In this document: positions 10,613 through 21,554 of the stretch, in pieces | Numbering within the stretch: position 1 is the stretch's first letter | Layout: every line of letters starts with the position of its first letter | From: Lytechinus variegatus | Taxonomy: Eukaryota > Echinodermata > Echinoidea > Temnopleuroida > Toxopneustidae | Direction of reading: 5' to 3' | DNA: 64,000 nt | Assembly: GCF_018143015.1 (NCBI RefSeq) | Contig: NC_054754.1 | Coordinates: forward strand, 23,734,758 to 23,798,757 | Notes under the pieces: model-generated | What the model was told of the DNA's origin: nothing | What the model saw: only the letters and a program-made list of their open reading frames with translations | Database searches by the model: none | Position numbers and translations under genes: made by a program

Positions 10613-11223
10613 TTAAAGGACAAGTCCACCCCAATTAAAACTTGATTAGAATAAAAAGAGAAAATCCACAAGCAAACACTGAAAATATCATCAAAATCGG
10701 ATGTAAAATAAGAAAGCAATGACACTTTAAAGGTTCGCTTCATTTCACAAAACAGTTATATGCACATCTTGGTCAGTATGCAAATGAGGGAACTGATCAC
10801 ATCACTCACTCACTATTTCTTTTGTATTTTATTATATGAAAAATGAAATATTTTGATTTTCTCATCATTGTCATGTGAAATGAAGTTTCACTCCTCCCTG
10901 AACACATGGAATTCCATTATTTTAACATTTTGTGCTTCAGGCAAGGAGGTCCTAATTGTCACAAATTCGTAAAAATTGAAATATTGTATAATTCAAACAA
11001 TAAAAAACAAAAGAAATAGTGAGTGAGTGACATCATCTACTCTCTCATTTTGATGTAACTGGCTCGTTCATATAACTATTTTGTTGAAAAAAAGCGAAAC
11101 TTTAAAATGTCATAACTTTCTTCTTTTACATCCGATTTTGATGAAATTTTCAGCATTGTGTTTGTCTGATTTTTCTCTATTGATTCAAATCAACATTTTT
11201 CTGAGATGGACTTGACCTTTTAA
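10613..11223. mobile_element. TTAA-type palindromic element, 'TTAAAGGACAAGTCCACC' family, copy 2
   Basis: Starts TTAAAGGACAAGTCCACCCC and ends GAGATGGACTTGACCTTTTAA. Inverted arms of roughly 280 bp contain the paired words 'ATCAAAATCGGATGTAAAAT' and 'TTACATCCGATTTTGATGAA'. It is non-coding. Confidence 0.88.
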
Positions 11224-11245
11224 GGATACCTCTTGAAACATTTAC

Positions 11246-11490
11246 CTGCTAACCCTGACTCCATCTTCCATAAGCGGGTCATAGTAATCCCAAGGATGAG
11301 TCTCCATCCATGTTTACAAAGTTGTGATGTTCAATAAGGTACTGCAAAATCCATAGCCTCTGATCTGCTAGAGTCTTGTTCTGAAATCCTCTGCGGGCCT
11401 TGCATCTATTCTTTATATCTTATGAAGACAATAACTTCTGCAGCATTTCATTCTCAGTATTGCCGCTGATTCCAGACAGGCTGCATTTCG
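11246..11490 (-). pseudogene. Decayed gene: exon with a stop and a frameshift
   Basis: The donor is CAG|GTAAAT (left border 11246) and the acceptor TTTTACAGAG (right border 11490). With that acceptor the exon joins 14003-14118 in phase and reads 'KCSLSGISGNTENEMLQKLL', then a TAA, then 'RRGFQNKTLADQRLWILQYL'. The last part, 'METHPWDYYDPLMEDGVRV', is in a different frame. Protein-like words on both sides of two lesions are the clearest sign that this locus was once coding. Confidence 0.6.
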
Positions 11491-11524
11491 CTCTGTAAAA
11501 TCATCAAAAACATCAGGGCATGAA

Positions 11525-11910
11525 TGTACCAGGATGTTCAGTAATACTTTATCCACCTTATGTCCAAGTTTCATGAACTAGGTCCATATATTTTCTAAGT
11601 TATGATGATGACATTTCAAAAACTTAACCTCAGGTTAAGATTTTGATGTTGATTCCCCCATCATGGTCTAAGTTCATTGACCCTAAATGACCTTTGACCT
11701 TGGTCATGTGACATGAAACTCTAATAGGATGTTCAGTAATACTTGATTGACCTTATGGCCAAGTTTCATGAACTAGGTCCATATACTTTCTAAGTTATGA
11801 TGTCATTTCAAAAACTTAACCTCAGGTTAAGATTTGATGTTGACGCCGCCGCCACCGCCGCCGCAGTCGGAAAAGCGGCGCCTATAGTCTCACTCTGCTA
11901 TGCAGGTGAG
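11525..11910 (+). repeat. Dispersed TGACCTTTGACC-type repeat, two units with GC-rich end
   Basis: Two near-tandem units with the words 'AAGTTTCATGAACTAGGTCC' and 'TTTCTAAGTTATGATG'. There is a perfect TGACCTTTGACCT at 11688-11700, and the terminus is 'GACGCCGCCGCCACCGCC' then 'AAAAGCGGCGCCTATAGTCT'. An open frame of 122 codons starting at 11797 begins inside this terminus and is repeat-derived. Confidence 0.85.
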
Positions 11911-12252
11911 ACAAAAACCAAGGACAATGCAGATTTTGTGTATAATTGCACTCAATTCAACACATTCAATGAGAAATGTATAAAAGTAAATGCTCATTTG
12001 TGGCAAAGGGCACTAGATCTATATGGTTGTTGCCATGATTTTGAAGATTGGCAGGAGCATTTTCTGTGCATTATTGAACCTTTCTCAGTGTACCTGCTGA
12101 ATGAGCACAATTGTACAGAAAGTCTGAACAGGCCTTGGCTATTCAGGCAGGATAGTATACATTAAGTTTTTACTATTTTGAATTCCTTTTTTTTATATTT
12201 TTTTGTTCTGGAGTACCATTATTGCTGCGGGTGTACAGCTGCGTATAAAGTG

Positions 12253-12852
12253 TTAAAGGTCAAGTCCACCTCAGAAAAATGTTGATTTGAATCAATAGAG
12301 AAATATCAGACAAGCACTATGCTGAAAATTTCATCAAAATCGGATGTAAAATAAGAAAGTTATGACATTTCAAAGTTTCGCTTATTTTTAACAAAATAGT
12401 TATATGAACGAGCCAGTTACATCAAAATGAGAGAGTCGATGATGTCACTCACTCACTATTTCTTTTGTTTTTTATTGTTTGAATTATACAATATTTCGAT
12501 TTGTACGAATTTAACGGTAAGGACCTCCTTGCCTGAAGCACAAAATGTTAAAATAACGGAATTCCACGTGTTCAGGGAGGAATGAAACTTCATTTCACAT
12601 GACAATGACAAGAAAATTAAAATATTTCATATTCATATAATAAAATACAAAAGAAATAGTGAGTGACGTCATCAGTTCCTCATTTGCATACCGACCGAGA
12701 TGTGCAGGTTTTTGTGAAATGAAGCGAAACTTTAAAATGCCATAACTTTCTTATTTTACATCCAATTTTGATGAAATTTTCAGTGTTATGCTTGTTCAAT
12801 TTTTCTCTTTTTATTCAAATCAAGTTTTTGTTGGGGTGGACTTGTCCTTTAA
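12253..12852. mobile_element. TTAA-type palindromic element, 'TTAAAGGACAAGTCCACC' family, copy 3
   Basis: Starts TTAAAGGTCAAGTCCACCTC and ends GGGTGGACTTGTCCTTTAA. It is inserted in the opposite orientation to copies 1 and 2. It is exactly 600 bp between outer TTAA borders, with arms paired over most of the length. Confidence 0.88.
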
Positions 12853-12854
12853 CC

Positions 12855-13300
12855 AATATAGGCTATATTGCATGATCAACCAGTCTTAAACATATGATTT
12901 CAATTGTTTTGAGTAGATATGAAGGATTTTGTTTTGATGATATAACGTTGATAAAATCTTTCTAATTTGAGTAAAAAAATATTACTGCCACATGTCAATC
13001 ATCTGTACATGTTTCAATGTAAGTTATTTAAAATCAATGATTTTTTAAAAATCATAGTGCAAGTGGAGTAGGGGGCGAGTGTTCATCACTTTATAGGCTA
13101 TAATGCAATATTATCCTGATTTTAATGACATGATTTCAATTGTTTGGAGAGTAGATATGAAGGATTTATTCATGTCTTGATGATATGAAGTTGATAAAAT
13201 CTTTCAATTTTGATTACCGGTAAAAAGAAAATAGCCACAAATAAAAAAATTGTCAATCATTTGTACACGTTTCAATGGAAGTGATTTAAATCATGATTTA
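12855..13300. repeat. Imperfect direct duplication of about 200 bp
   Basis: Two copies, about 12865-13045 and 13095-13290, share 'ATGATTTCAATTGTTT', 'AGTAGATATGAAGGATTT', 'GATAAAATCTTTC' and 'GTACATGTTTCAATG'. The spacer is about 50 bp. It is non-coding, in an intron of the decayed gene. Confidence 0.6.
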
Positions 13301-13359
13301 AATCAAAGTGATTTAAATTAGCCAACCCTGACCCTTTCACAATCAATAATAGCAGAAAA

Positions 13360-13600
13360 CATTAACAAAAGAAAAATGTGCATACATTTATGTTAGCAAT
13401 TGAAGGTCTTACATGTATGTGCTTTCAAAATGTTGTGTTATTTCTCAACCGCATACCCAGGCATCACAAAAGATGTGCAATATTTAAAAGAAAAAGTCAG
13501 GGAGCAGCGCAGTAAAAAAATTGCGCAAAGCTCTGCATAGTGAAAAAAAATTGTTGGGGACACCCTCCAAGTCCCCCCCCCCCCGTTAAATGCGAGTTAA
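13360..13600. mobile_element. Fragment of a 'TTAACCCTA' family TTAA element
   Basis: A right-hand fragment with 'AAAAGTCAGGGAGCAGCGCA', a C12 run and a terminal TTAA at 13597-13600. It is comparable to the right third of copy B. The left part is missing. Confidence 0.5.
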
Positions 13601-14002
13601 CCTGAAATGACCTTAAATTGTGATATTGTGACATGGACATAGTTTAAAATTAATTTCCCAAGTGTTGTGACAACATAAATATGAAAATGCAATGACTACC
13701 AAATCAAGATTACTCTTGTCAGTCTAACATACGGTTAAATCTAGATTGACAGTTACAAATTAAGATTCCAATTGATTTATCAAACGACAAATGCTCTCAT
13801 TCGTTCCTTAGCCCATAGTAGCTCATTTAATAACTACATGTAGGGTAGCCTCTCATGCAGTTCCAAAACCTGATCTCCCTGCGGGCCCTGCTGTTATCGT
13901 CATTACCTTACAAGTTACATTGTGGTTTGTACAGGTAAAAAAAATAGCAAAATGTAACATAAAATGATCATTATGTGAAATTTTAATTTAAAAATAGCTT
14001 AC
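13601..14002. other. No recognisable feature (intron)
   Basis: I see no coding frame, tandem repeat or inverted repeat of note. Confidence 0.5.
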
Positions 14003-14118
14003 TTTTGCTGAAGTTCCTTCTACACGTACATGATACAGCTTCAGAGCAATGAGAGGAGTCAGACTCTGTCTCTATGTCAGCAAAACATACCATCTGACGT
14101 TTTCTTCCTCAGGGTTGA
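14003..14118 (-). pseudogene. Decayed gene: Cys/Ser-rich exon
   Basis: The donor AAAA|GTAAGC is clear at the left border. The right border is uncertain: an AG lies at 14119-14120. The frame that joins the next exon reads 'DIETESDSSHCSEAV' then 'SCTCRRNFSK'. Further upstream this frame meets a TGA, while another frame reads 'VNPEEENVRWYVLLT', so a frameshift within the exon is possible. Confidence 0.45.
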
Positions 14119-14769
14119 CCTTGAATAGATAAAATACAAATTAAAATCACTTATTAATACTTCAGTAGATCTCAGAACTGTTGAAAGAAGTCTAACAAAA
14201 TTATTGCCTAAAGCTTCAGATCTACTGTATGGTTTAGTGGGCTTAATCATTCATTCAGAGATCCCTATGATATCAACTAGGTTTTGGTAACCTATTAACT
14301 AAGCATTCTAAAAACCTGCCTTAAACAATTTAAGGATAGATTTCCATTTGTATTTGCACTGATCTTAACCCCCTTGCCTTCAAACCTCTCAAAGAGCATT
14401 TTTCTACTGAACAAAAAAAGCATTATGATGCCATGGCCCTGGGAAGCAGAGGTGCTAGATTTGCCTTGGAGTGATTCATTTATTATTCTCCACAGGCAGC
14501 ACCCCTGGAATTCTGGAAGGTGCTATAAACTGGAGAAATATAACCAAATATTTTCTAAGAATTAATCATACAAATAAGTGTATGAAATTAAGTAATATCC
14601 TTAAACTCACTTTAAATTTATGTAGCTTAGTGAAATGGTAATATTTGGGGAAATATCAATTTTGACATTGCTACAAAGTACAAACCCCACAAAAATCACC
14701 AGAAATAAATTTTCAGTTGAATATGCCAACAGAAATAGGGGAAACTTAGCTTCATAATGATATATATAT
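14119..14769. other. No recognisable feature (intron)
   Basis: AT-rich sequence. The small open frames do not look coding. A short TA microsatellite sits at its right end (14758-14775). Confidence 0.45.
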
Positions 14770-15058
14770 ATATATTTGACATCTCCCTTCTATGTCGTAT
14801 TGCAATATATGTTTGAATTGTTTATGTGTATTTTTTTTCCAATATATTCGCCCACTTTATCATTTGTGTTTGTACAATTTATATCATTTGTATGTACAGC
14901 CAGTGGAGGCCAAATTTCTATGTATTTTATCATGGAGAGTCAAAAGGGGCTTAAACTTTTGATCCTAGCAGAATCTTCTTCGGAGGCAAAATGACAAACA
15001 TATAAAGTGGAGCCAATTATCATGGATCAATAATAAATGAATCTGAATCTGAAGATAT
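14770..15058 (+). mobile_element. Possible 3' end of a 5'-truncated non-LTR retroelement
   Basis: The segment ends in 'TCAATAATAAATGAATCTGA' plus a short repeat of ATCTGA. A polyadenylation-like word merging into a short tandem repeat is a usual end for CR1-like elements. Preceding sequence reads like an untranslated tail. There is no reverse transcriptase, so the call rests on the tail only. Confidence 0.4.
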
Positions 15059-15857
15059 GAGTATTGGATGTTTTCAACATCATTACCAAGAGAAGAACTT
15101 TGACTCCCACAGATGTTTACTTTTGACAAAAGAGGGATTAAATTTGGGAGTCTATTGAGGCACACTTACCCTCACACTATTGTACAAGGTGACAAAAAGA
15201 GGATTAGAACTCATTCAAATCAGCTTAGAGCAACTTTGACACAGTAATTAGGCACTTCCTGTCTTGATTGCAGAGAAGTATCAATGAAAGGTTTTATCAA
15301 GTTTTAAATTTCCTTGAATACAAAATTAGGAAAATACTCTTGTTTTGCATTTCAGGAAGAACAAATTCCAAAATAATTTAGAGACAAATATCTGTCTAAA
15401 TAATACTTTCAGAACATCAATATGGGTTTATTTGATACATCTATTTTGTTAATGGGTGGTCAATGGATGGCACATGGTCATTAATACCACATACACAACT
15501 TAATGAATCTGGGTTTCTGTCAAATGATACACAAGACTATTCCCTTATTTTTTTTTGGAAATATTTCCATTCCTACTTTTCATACACTAATGATGCTAGT
15601 ACTTAGTAGTACTGTAGTAGTAGTTGTATTACATGTTATCAGGCCAAATCATAAAATAAGGTTACTTCAGCAACTGGTGGGCTTAATCATTGACTTTAAA
15701 AAGGTAAATTAATACAATACTAGCACATCAATGATGTGGAGCTCATCCGCCAACTCGCAAAGAAATTTAACACAATTTTTAACTTCAGCCCAGTTGACAA
15801 TGTAGTGAATTATATTGGTGCACTAGCATACATGTACCTACAAGCCACAACCCATGC
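15059..15857. other. Intronic sequence; small candidate exon and AGT microsatellite
   Basis: A strong - strand donor (GAGG|GTAAGT, about 15167-15173) could close a short exon reading 'NPLFVTLYNSV', but no acceptor fixes its other side. Around 15596-15630 is a short AGT-rich microsatellite. Nothing else is seen. Confidence 0.35.
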
Positions 15858-16032
15858 AAAGGACGTATCCTTGCCCCCCTGATGAGCTTGAAGATCTCTT
15901 TTTTTTTGCCTGTCAATTTTTTTCTGGTACGAAATCCTTTATTTGTAATTGAAGACCTTTTTTTTGCTTGTCAATTTTTTTGGCGGACGGTTTTACCCCC
16001 CCCCCCCTGTGGAAAATCCTAGGTACGTCACT
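15858..16032 (-). mobile_element. Inverted-repeat element, 'GCGTACCTAGGATTTTCC' family, - orientation
   Basis: Reads on the + strand from 'GGACGTATCCTTGCCCC' through T-rich blocks with 'GCTTGTCAATTTTTTT' to 'GGAAAATCCTAGGTACGTCA'. It is the reverse complement of the element at 32409-32710 ('GCGTACCTAGGATTTTCC', 'GTTGACAAGCAAA', 'GGATACGTCCTTTGCAT'). It is non-coding. Confidence 0.75.
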
Positions 16033-16640
16033 GTATTGGCGACATAAATTGAGGAAACAGAATTGAAATTGATGAATAAATGAAAAAATCATTTTTTGTG
16101 ATTTGTGAAAAAAAATTGTAAATAAAGCATAAATAATTTTTTAGTCAAAATTTTTGAATTCTGTGTAAAACCTTGGTGAACCCCATGTAGCTATCAGACG
16201 GAACAAAAAAATTCAAATTCGGTTTCTTGAGTTTTGAAAAACATGCATGAAAAACATGTAGCATATTTAATGAGTTTCTAATTTTGCATCCCCCACCTAG
16301 AGCTATCATATAAAGCAAACAAAATTGAAATTGACAAATGAAGGAGAAATAAGTGTTTTTTGTGATTTATTATTAAATTTTGCATAAATATCACATAAAC
16401 TAGCATTATTTTCTAGTCAACATTTTAAAATTCTGTGTGGAAGTTTGGTGACTCTCATGTAGCTCCACCAGATGTAGGAAAAAAATAAAAAGTTGACCAA
16501 CTAATAAAGCATTTCTTGGTGATAATGAATTAATTTTGAATAAATTACCAATTTTAAGTTATTTTCTAGTCAAAATTCTTTGTTGAAGTTTGTGAACCTC
16601 ATGCAGCTAAATAGAAAAGGCAGAAAATATCATGAAAATG
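16033..16640. repeat. Three degraded tandem units
   Basis: Units share 'TTTTCTAGTCAAAATT', 'AATTCTGTGT', 'TTGGTGA.CC' and 'CATGTAGCT', with the 'CATG(T/C)AGCT' word near 16183, 16458 and 16602. The unit is about 150-270 bp and poorly conserved. No function is visible. Confidence 0.5.
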
Positions 16641-17099
16641 ATTTTCTTTCTTGAATTAAGTTGATTATTTTCATATGAATAGATTTCTTGACCTCATAAT
16701 AGATGGATTTGGTGTCAAAATCATGATTCTAGATTACTCAGAAGCTGAGTAAAAAACTCTGTTTTGGGCGACCATTTTGAAAAATCCTAGATGGCAGCTA
16801 TATAGGTCACAGTGCACATGGAAACTTTATTATTCTAACCTTTCCTTTAATTTTCAATTTCTTCAAAAAATATCCGGCGAAGATAAAATATGAACTAATT
16901 TTTTCCCTGAAGCTAGTGGTGGGTACCAATGGGAGAAACTCATGTTTACAAGAGTCTTCAGGAAATTGGCAGGCTCCAAAAATGAAATACAAATTCATGC
17001 ACATATATCATGCAAACTATAGACTGCAATCACTGCATGTATATGCAAATGTACTTTGTAATTGTATCGATCTTCATGAAAAAGTTTTCAAAGACATAC
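16641..17099. other. Intron; one weak candidate exon
   Basis: On the - strand a short stretch near 16940-16985 reads 'CQFPEDSCKHEFLPL' before a possible GT donor. I could not find phase-consistent borders. Confidence 0.3.
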
Positions 17100-17183
17100 C
17101 TGGTGAATTAAAGTTAATATCGACTTCAGAAATGTAACAATCCGACTTTTTGAAAGGGAAATCTACTTCTGTTGAAGGGCCAC
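17100..17183 (-). pseudogene. Decayed gene: 84-bp exon
   Basis: Acceptor CATGCTTACAG and donor CCAG|GTATG. In phase 1 it is open for 27 codons, reading 'GPSTEVDFPFKKSDCYISEV' and then a short acidic/hydrophobic tail. It joins the 17620-17725 exon in phase. I do not recognise the sequence. No lesion is visible in this exon. Confidence 0.55.
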
Positions 17184-17619
17184 CTGTAAGCATGTTTAAA
17201 GAACCAAAAATTAAACAACAAATTCAATCATTTTTAGATCAAACCTTTCACCCATCATTCATTTAGAGATAGTCCTCCAATAAATGTTAGCAGAATTTTA
17301 AAGAGGTGGAACATCATAAAGAATATAAATCAGAGAGGGCTCTATAATATGCAAATAATTGCATCAGTACCTTTTGTTTAATAAAAGTTTAAAGGGGAAA
17401 AGAAATCATCTAAATCCTTCAACTTCACTTAAGACCATATAAAATTAAAAACAACTAAATTGCTTCCATAAATACAATGTTTACAACATGTTAAATTTAC
17501 CTAATATCAACCTCCGTCTTTTTAAAATCGATTTTTGTTTGAGTTTGCTTGCCCTTGATGCCACATTTCAGGAGGTAATTTTATATGGATTTGTAAACTA
17601 CTCAAAACGTATAATATAC

Positions 17620-17725
17620 CTGCTTGAATCTCAACTTCACTTGCATGGGGTTCATGTTGTAGTGTACATGGATGTACTTTCTCTCTTTGAACAACACTGC
17701 TTTCACTGAACACTTCAAGTTCCAC
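17620..17725 (-). pseudogene. Decayed gene: 106-bp exon
   Basis: Acceptor TTTTGTCAG and donor GCAG|GTATAT. In phase 0 it reads 'VELEVFSESSVVQREK', 'HPCTLQHEPHASEVEIQA', then one extra base that continues into 17100-17183. Between these two exons a further segment ending at about 17509 ('IDFKKTEVDI' then GTAAAT) looks exon-like but is out of phase, so it may be an alternative exon or decay. Confidence 0.55.
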
Positions 17726-17938
17726 CTGACAAAAGATAAAAAAATCCAGACTTCAGAAAGGAAAATTAGAATAATTACATCATACAATGTACCGGTACAT
17801 GTAGCCTAGGTAGGACCAAGGCTAACCTTCTTCTTTCTTTTAATACTATGCTTACCTATGTATAAAAGTATGCAAATATTCAGGCTATAGGTTCATTCCA
17901 GTTAATATAAGGCGATAACTTGATTTACCTGGGATATA

Positions 17939-18102
17939 GTTAATGTAATTCTAACCATGCATTCACTTTTGCATGCATGTGGTAGGTAATTAAAACCTGT
18001 ACGTAATGTGTAACTTTCTAAATATGATAAACAAAGGAAAAGCATGTAAAGCTTATCTTCAGCTTGGTTCATCTCCCCAAAGGGAATGCCTCTAGACCCC
18101 AT
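17939..18102 (-). pseudogene. Decayed gene: upstream exon
   Basis: The donor CCCAG|GTAAAT is strong and phase 0, which matches the next exon. The frame is open from an ATG at 18100-18102 ('MGSRGIPFGEMNQAEDK') to 'MVRITLTISQ'. Whether that ATG is the start, or the exon begins at an internal acceptor and only the last 15 or so codons are coding, cannot be decided. Confidence 0.4.
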
Positions 18103-18603
18103 TTCATATCATTACAAGATTATCTTCCCCCAAAATAGTTGTGGTGTTAAGGTCAGATATAATCTTAAAAAATTGTTTGAATGTTATTTGATAAATATGC
18201 TAATTTTACATTATCTAATTTTACATTATCAGATTTTACATTGATTGCTTGACTTTTCCATTGCACAAATCTATTTCATTCATTAAGACACACATAGTCA
18301 TAGAATTAGAACACAGAGTAGAGAATAGATCCCTCTAGGCCTAAAACTGTTTCACCGGTATAAAACTCCCAGTTTATAAAAATCCTGTGTAGATCACTCG
18401 CATTACAGTTTTTTTTTTCATTCCTTGAAATATCACTTTTGAAATAAAAAATGGAAAGAGTTCCCTATGCACCCTACACCAAAAATAACAAGTATTTAGA
18501 CTTCTCGTTCATTCACTTCAAATTTATCTATTGATTTTTTAATGTTATTATCATTTGCTTGGCATCACCTAGCTGTGCCATGCCTGGTACTGCTGGTAGT
18601 CTA
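18103..18603. other. No recognisable feature
   Basis: AT-rich flank left of the large palindromic element, with no coding or repeat signal I can support. Confidence 0.45.
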
Positions 18604-18632
18604 ACAGTGAACTGAAGGGGACATCCCGATAG

Positions 18633-18745
18633 ACCGCGGGTCCGATAGACCGCGGGTCCGATAGTCCGCGGGTCCGATAGACCGCTGGTCCGATAGTCCA
18701 CGGGTTCGTTAGACCGCGGGTCCGATAGACCGCGGGTCCGATAAT
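18633..18745. repeat. 16-bp tandem repeat in the left inverted arm
   Basis: Seven to eight copies of GATAGACCGCGGGTCC with variants (GATAGTCCGCGGGTCC, GATAGACCGCTGGTCC). Each contains the palindrome CCGCGG or a relative. Four inverted copies lie at 26113-26178 in the right arm. Subterminal tandem repeats of this kind often bind transposase; that role is inference. Confidence 0.85.
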
Positions 18746-18896
18746 CCGCAGTGCGTGTCAAATTATGATCAGATATATCAAATGTCATCGAGCGGTCCAA
18801 AGGTCAAATGATACGAGACCATGGGGTTCTATCAGGTGCGGATCCAAGGGGGGGCGAGGGGGAACTGCCTCACCCATCCCCCCCCCCCCCCCCGCT

Positions 18897-19425
18897 CAAG
18901 AAAAAGAGGGGGAGAGGGGAAAAGGAGAGAATAAAAAGAGAGAGGAAGATGGGAAAAGAAGATAATAGAAAAGAGAGTACGAGGGGAAAGGAAAGACAAA
19001 GAAAAAGGGAGAAGAACAGGGAGAAAGAAGAGAAAAAAGAGAGGAGGGAAAAGGAAGAGAAGAAAAGAAAGCTAGGAGAAAGGAATAGGAGGAAAAAGAA
19101 GAAGAAAAGAAAAGAGGAAGGAAGAGAAGAATATTTAAATAGAGAGGAAGATGGGAAGAAAGATAAGAAAAAAGAGAGATAGAGGAAGAGGGGAAAAGGA
19201 GAGAATAAACAGAGAGAGAGTGGAAGGGGAGGGAGAGAAGAAAAAAAATAAAAGAGAAAAAAGGGGAAAGGAAAGAAAAAGAAAGAGGGATAAGAAATGG
19301 GAAAGAGGAAAAAGAGGAAGAGGGAAAAGAAAGAAAAGAAAAGAAAGGAAAAGAAGAAGAAAAAATAGGAAGAGAATAATATTAAAGAGAGAAAGATGGG
19401 AAGAAAGATAAGGGAGAGATGGAAA
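18897..19425 (+). repeat. Polypurine tract (GA-rich)
   Basis: About 530 bp of almost pure A/G, with irregular AGAGAGG, GGAAAAGGAGAGAATAAA and GAAAGAAAAGAAAAG words. Long open frames in all six frames are compositional artefacts (Lys/Arg/Glu on +, Ser/Leu/Phe on -). Shorter relatives follow the internal left-end copies at 20730-20830 and 22240-22310, so the tract is part of this repeat family. Confidence 0.9.
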
Positions 19426-20684
19426 TGAATGTCGAATGTCCCATTGGGGGATTTGAAATCTCATCTTTTTAGGTTGGAATATCAAAAATTTTCAGTTTAA
19501 TCGTTGAAATATGTATCGTCTTGATGACTAACTTTTCGACCAGTATTTAACATGGTAATTATCTAGTTACATACGCGTCCTGTTCAGGTTCTCAAACATT
19601 GCCCAGAATGTTAAATTTTCAGGACGATATACATGAAATTTAATTTTTAGCTTGCATATGGCTTATGAGATTATAACACATTTACGTTGCTTATAAAGTA
19701 AATCTAGGAAATGACTGTTAGGACATGGGCGTTTGCCCCCCCCCCAACAAAAAAAAGAGAGAATCAAGGCTAAGAAAAAATAGAGAGAAAAGGAAAGGGA
19801 TTAGGATGAAATATACTATTATTTTCCGAATATTATGTCAAAATCTATCACAACCTTGTATTTTTGTAATAAAAGTGTCAACATATTTGCTTGCTCGCTT
19901 CGCTCACTGCCAACTTCTTATTAATTTTATGCGATACGCCATATCAAGCCCCCTCGAAATTGTTGGCTCATTACGACACTTGGGCAAATCAACTTTGAGC
20001 GGCCGATCGGGGAAAATATGGGAGAAATATGGCCCCTCCCCTATTGGCGGAAGCTGGGTCCTCCCCTGAATTAGGCTTTCAGGATAAAATACAGGAAAAA
20101 AAAAAAATCCGATCACGCTTCGCGTTCTCATTATTTATTTAGGCCTTGTGAGATACCTCAATGTGTTTTTTAAGAATAAAATCTCAGATTTTCTTTAACG
20201 TCTACCCCCACCCCATTTCATTTATTTTTTTTATCTTGGTGCCCTCGGCCCCCCCCCCCTGCACCAATGCTGAATAAATACGCCACTGATGAGGATAATT
20301 AGTCGAGATTGCATATTTCCTAGAGGTTATCATTGATAATATTGAAGGGTATACTAAAACAATAGTACAGAAACTACAGCTCCCGTTCACAATATTCTAG
20401 TAGGGCCTACTCTGGTGAGAAGTTAAACCAAATTGCACCCCCCCAATCACTCGTGCTTCGCGCTCCCATTGATTTTACATCATGGGCGGAAATCCCAGGG
20501 GGGACGTGTCCCATGCACCTACTCAAAATAGTAGGGGGGACACAATATCAAATGTCCCTACTATTTTGGTCTTTGATAATCATAGAAATACATCATTCTA
20601 AATCGAAATAAAACATGTATTTTGGGACAAGATGACCTTACTTTGGCGTTGATAACCTTTTTTTCCGCCCCTTGTCCCCATAGA

Positions 20685-21440
20685 CGGATCCAGGGGGCCG
20701 AGCTCCCCCCCCCCCCCTTCTTGGCGGAGCAAAAAAAGAAAAAAAAGGAAAGAAAGAAGGAAAAAAGGAGGAGAAAGAGAAGAGAAAAGGAAGAGAAGGA
20801 CGACGAAGGCATAAAATAAGATGAGGGGAAGACTTGGAAAATAAAAAGAATCTTTCGTGCAACTATATAAAACTTTCGCTCGCGCTTCGCGCTCACATTG
20901 CCTATTAGGTGATTTACATATCTTGTTCAATATGGAGTTCGAATATCAAGTTTGGAAGTCAATATACAACACATATTTCACCTCGGAAATCGAACTTTCA
21001 TTATTTTGTGTAATTTACAATTGGTTTTTAAAAAGTGCTCTGTAAAAATGTAAATTTTATGGTTTGAATGTTAACATTTGCTGCTTGCGATACGCGCTCG
21101 CAAATTTTGATTTATCAGGTACCTATATTTTCGTGTAATCCATAAAGTTGTCAAAATATCCCTTTTCTGGTCTGATTGTAAGGCGCATCAGCTAGAGCGC
21201 TGCACGCTCGCAATTTGATTGGCGAGTTATATAAATGTTTCAATATTGTTTATACAACAAACTACTAAAAATCCCCTTTTCATGACAGTTTATCAAAAAT
21301 TATAGCTCGCGACTTGCGCTCGCATTAATGGTTAAAAATATATAAACTGATGCATCCTATTCATAATAACAAAAGTGAAATGTCCAGTTTTATGCCATGA
21401 TATCATCAGATTTCGCGCCTTATTAGGCATTAATAAATAT
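20685..21440 (+). repeat. Internal copy of the GGATCC family, direct duplicate 1
   Basis: Begins 'CGGATCCAGGGGG', then 'TTGGCGGAGCAAAAAAAGAA', a purine tract, 'GACTTGGAAAATAAAAAGAA' and a 'GCTCGCGCTTCGCGCTCACA' word. It then has 'CTTGTTCAATATGGAG' and 'ATCAAGTTTGGAAGTCAATA'. The same order recurs at 22196-22890, about 1.5 kb away, so one is a duplication or both are separate insertions. Confidence 0.7.
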
Positions 21441-21554
21441 GATATCAATATAATAATTAAATTCTCCCTTCATTTCATCTCGTGCTTATCAAGATGAATA
21501 GGAAGATAGTCATCATTTTCATATGATGACATGTCGTAAGGATGTCCCGGTCCT

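Larger units (their letters stand above)
5825..18102 (-). pseudogene. Decayed multi-exon gene of an uncharacterised invertebrate protein family (possible DUF7869 family)
   Basis: At least seven protein-like segments on the - strand have canonical splice borders: 17939-18102, 17620-17725, 17100-17183, 14003-14118, 11246-11490, 9399-9672 and 8248-8369, with a C-terminal exon at 5825-6118. Phases agree at three junctions: 17939 to 17725, 17620 to 17183, and 9399 to 8369. The product would contain a Cys/Ser-rich word (CTCRRNFSK), an 'HPWDYYDPLMEDGVRV' word, a 'FRKWRMEMSHVTIPK' word and then 'FLKCDICTKLK'. From memory this order resembles large uncharacterised proteins of marine invertebrates, some annotated with DUF7869 and possibly transposon-derived. 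That is recollection, not a search. An in-frame TAG, a TAA, at least two frameshifts and the lack of the expected central domain argue that it is not functional. Introns are full of TTAA elements. Confidence 0.5.

Noticed and set aside
10312-10743. 143-codon - strand frame
   Set aside because: Its first third lies in a TTAA element arm and the remainder has no recognisable content or splice context.
11797-12165. 122-codon + strand frame with an Ala-rich start
   Set aside because: It begins inside the GC-rich terminus of a dispersed repeat, has no splice or promoter context, and the same terminus opens frames at other copies.
18765-19485. Several Lys/Arg/Glu- or Ser/Leu/Phe-rich open frames
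   Set aside because: They are produced by the polypurine tract, which has almost no stop-forming words, and show no domain structure.
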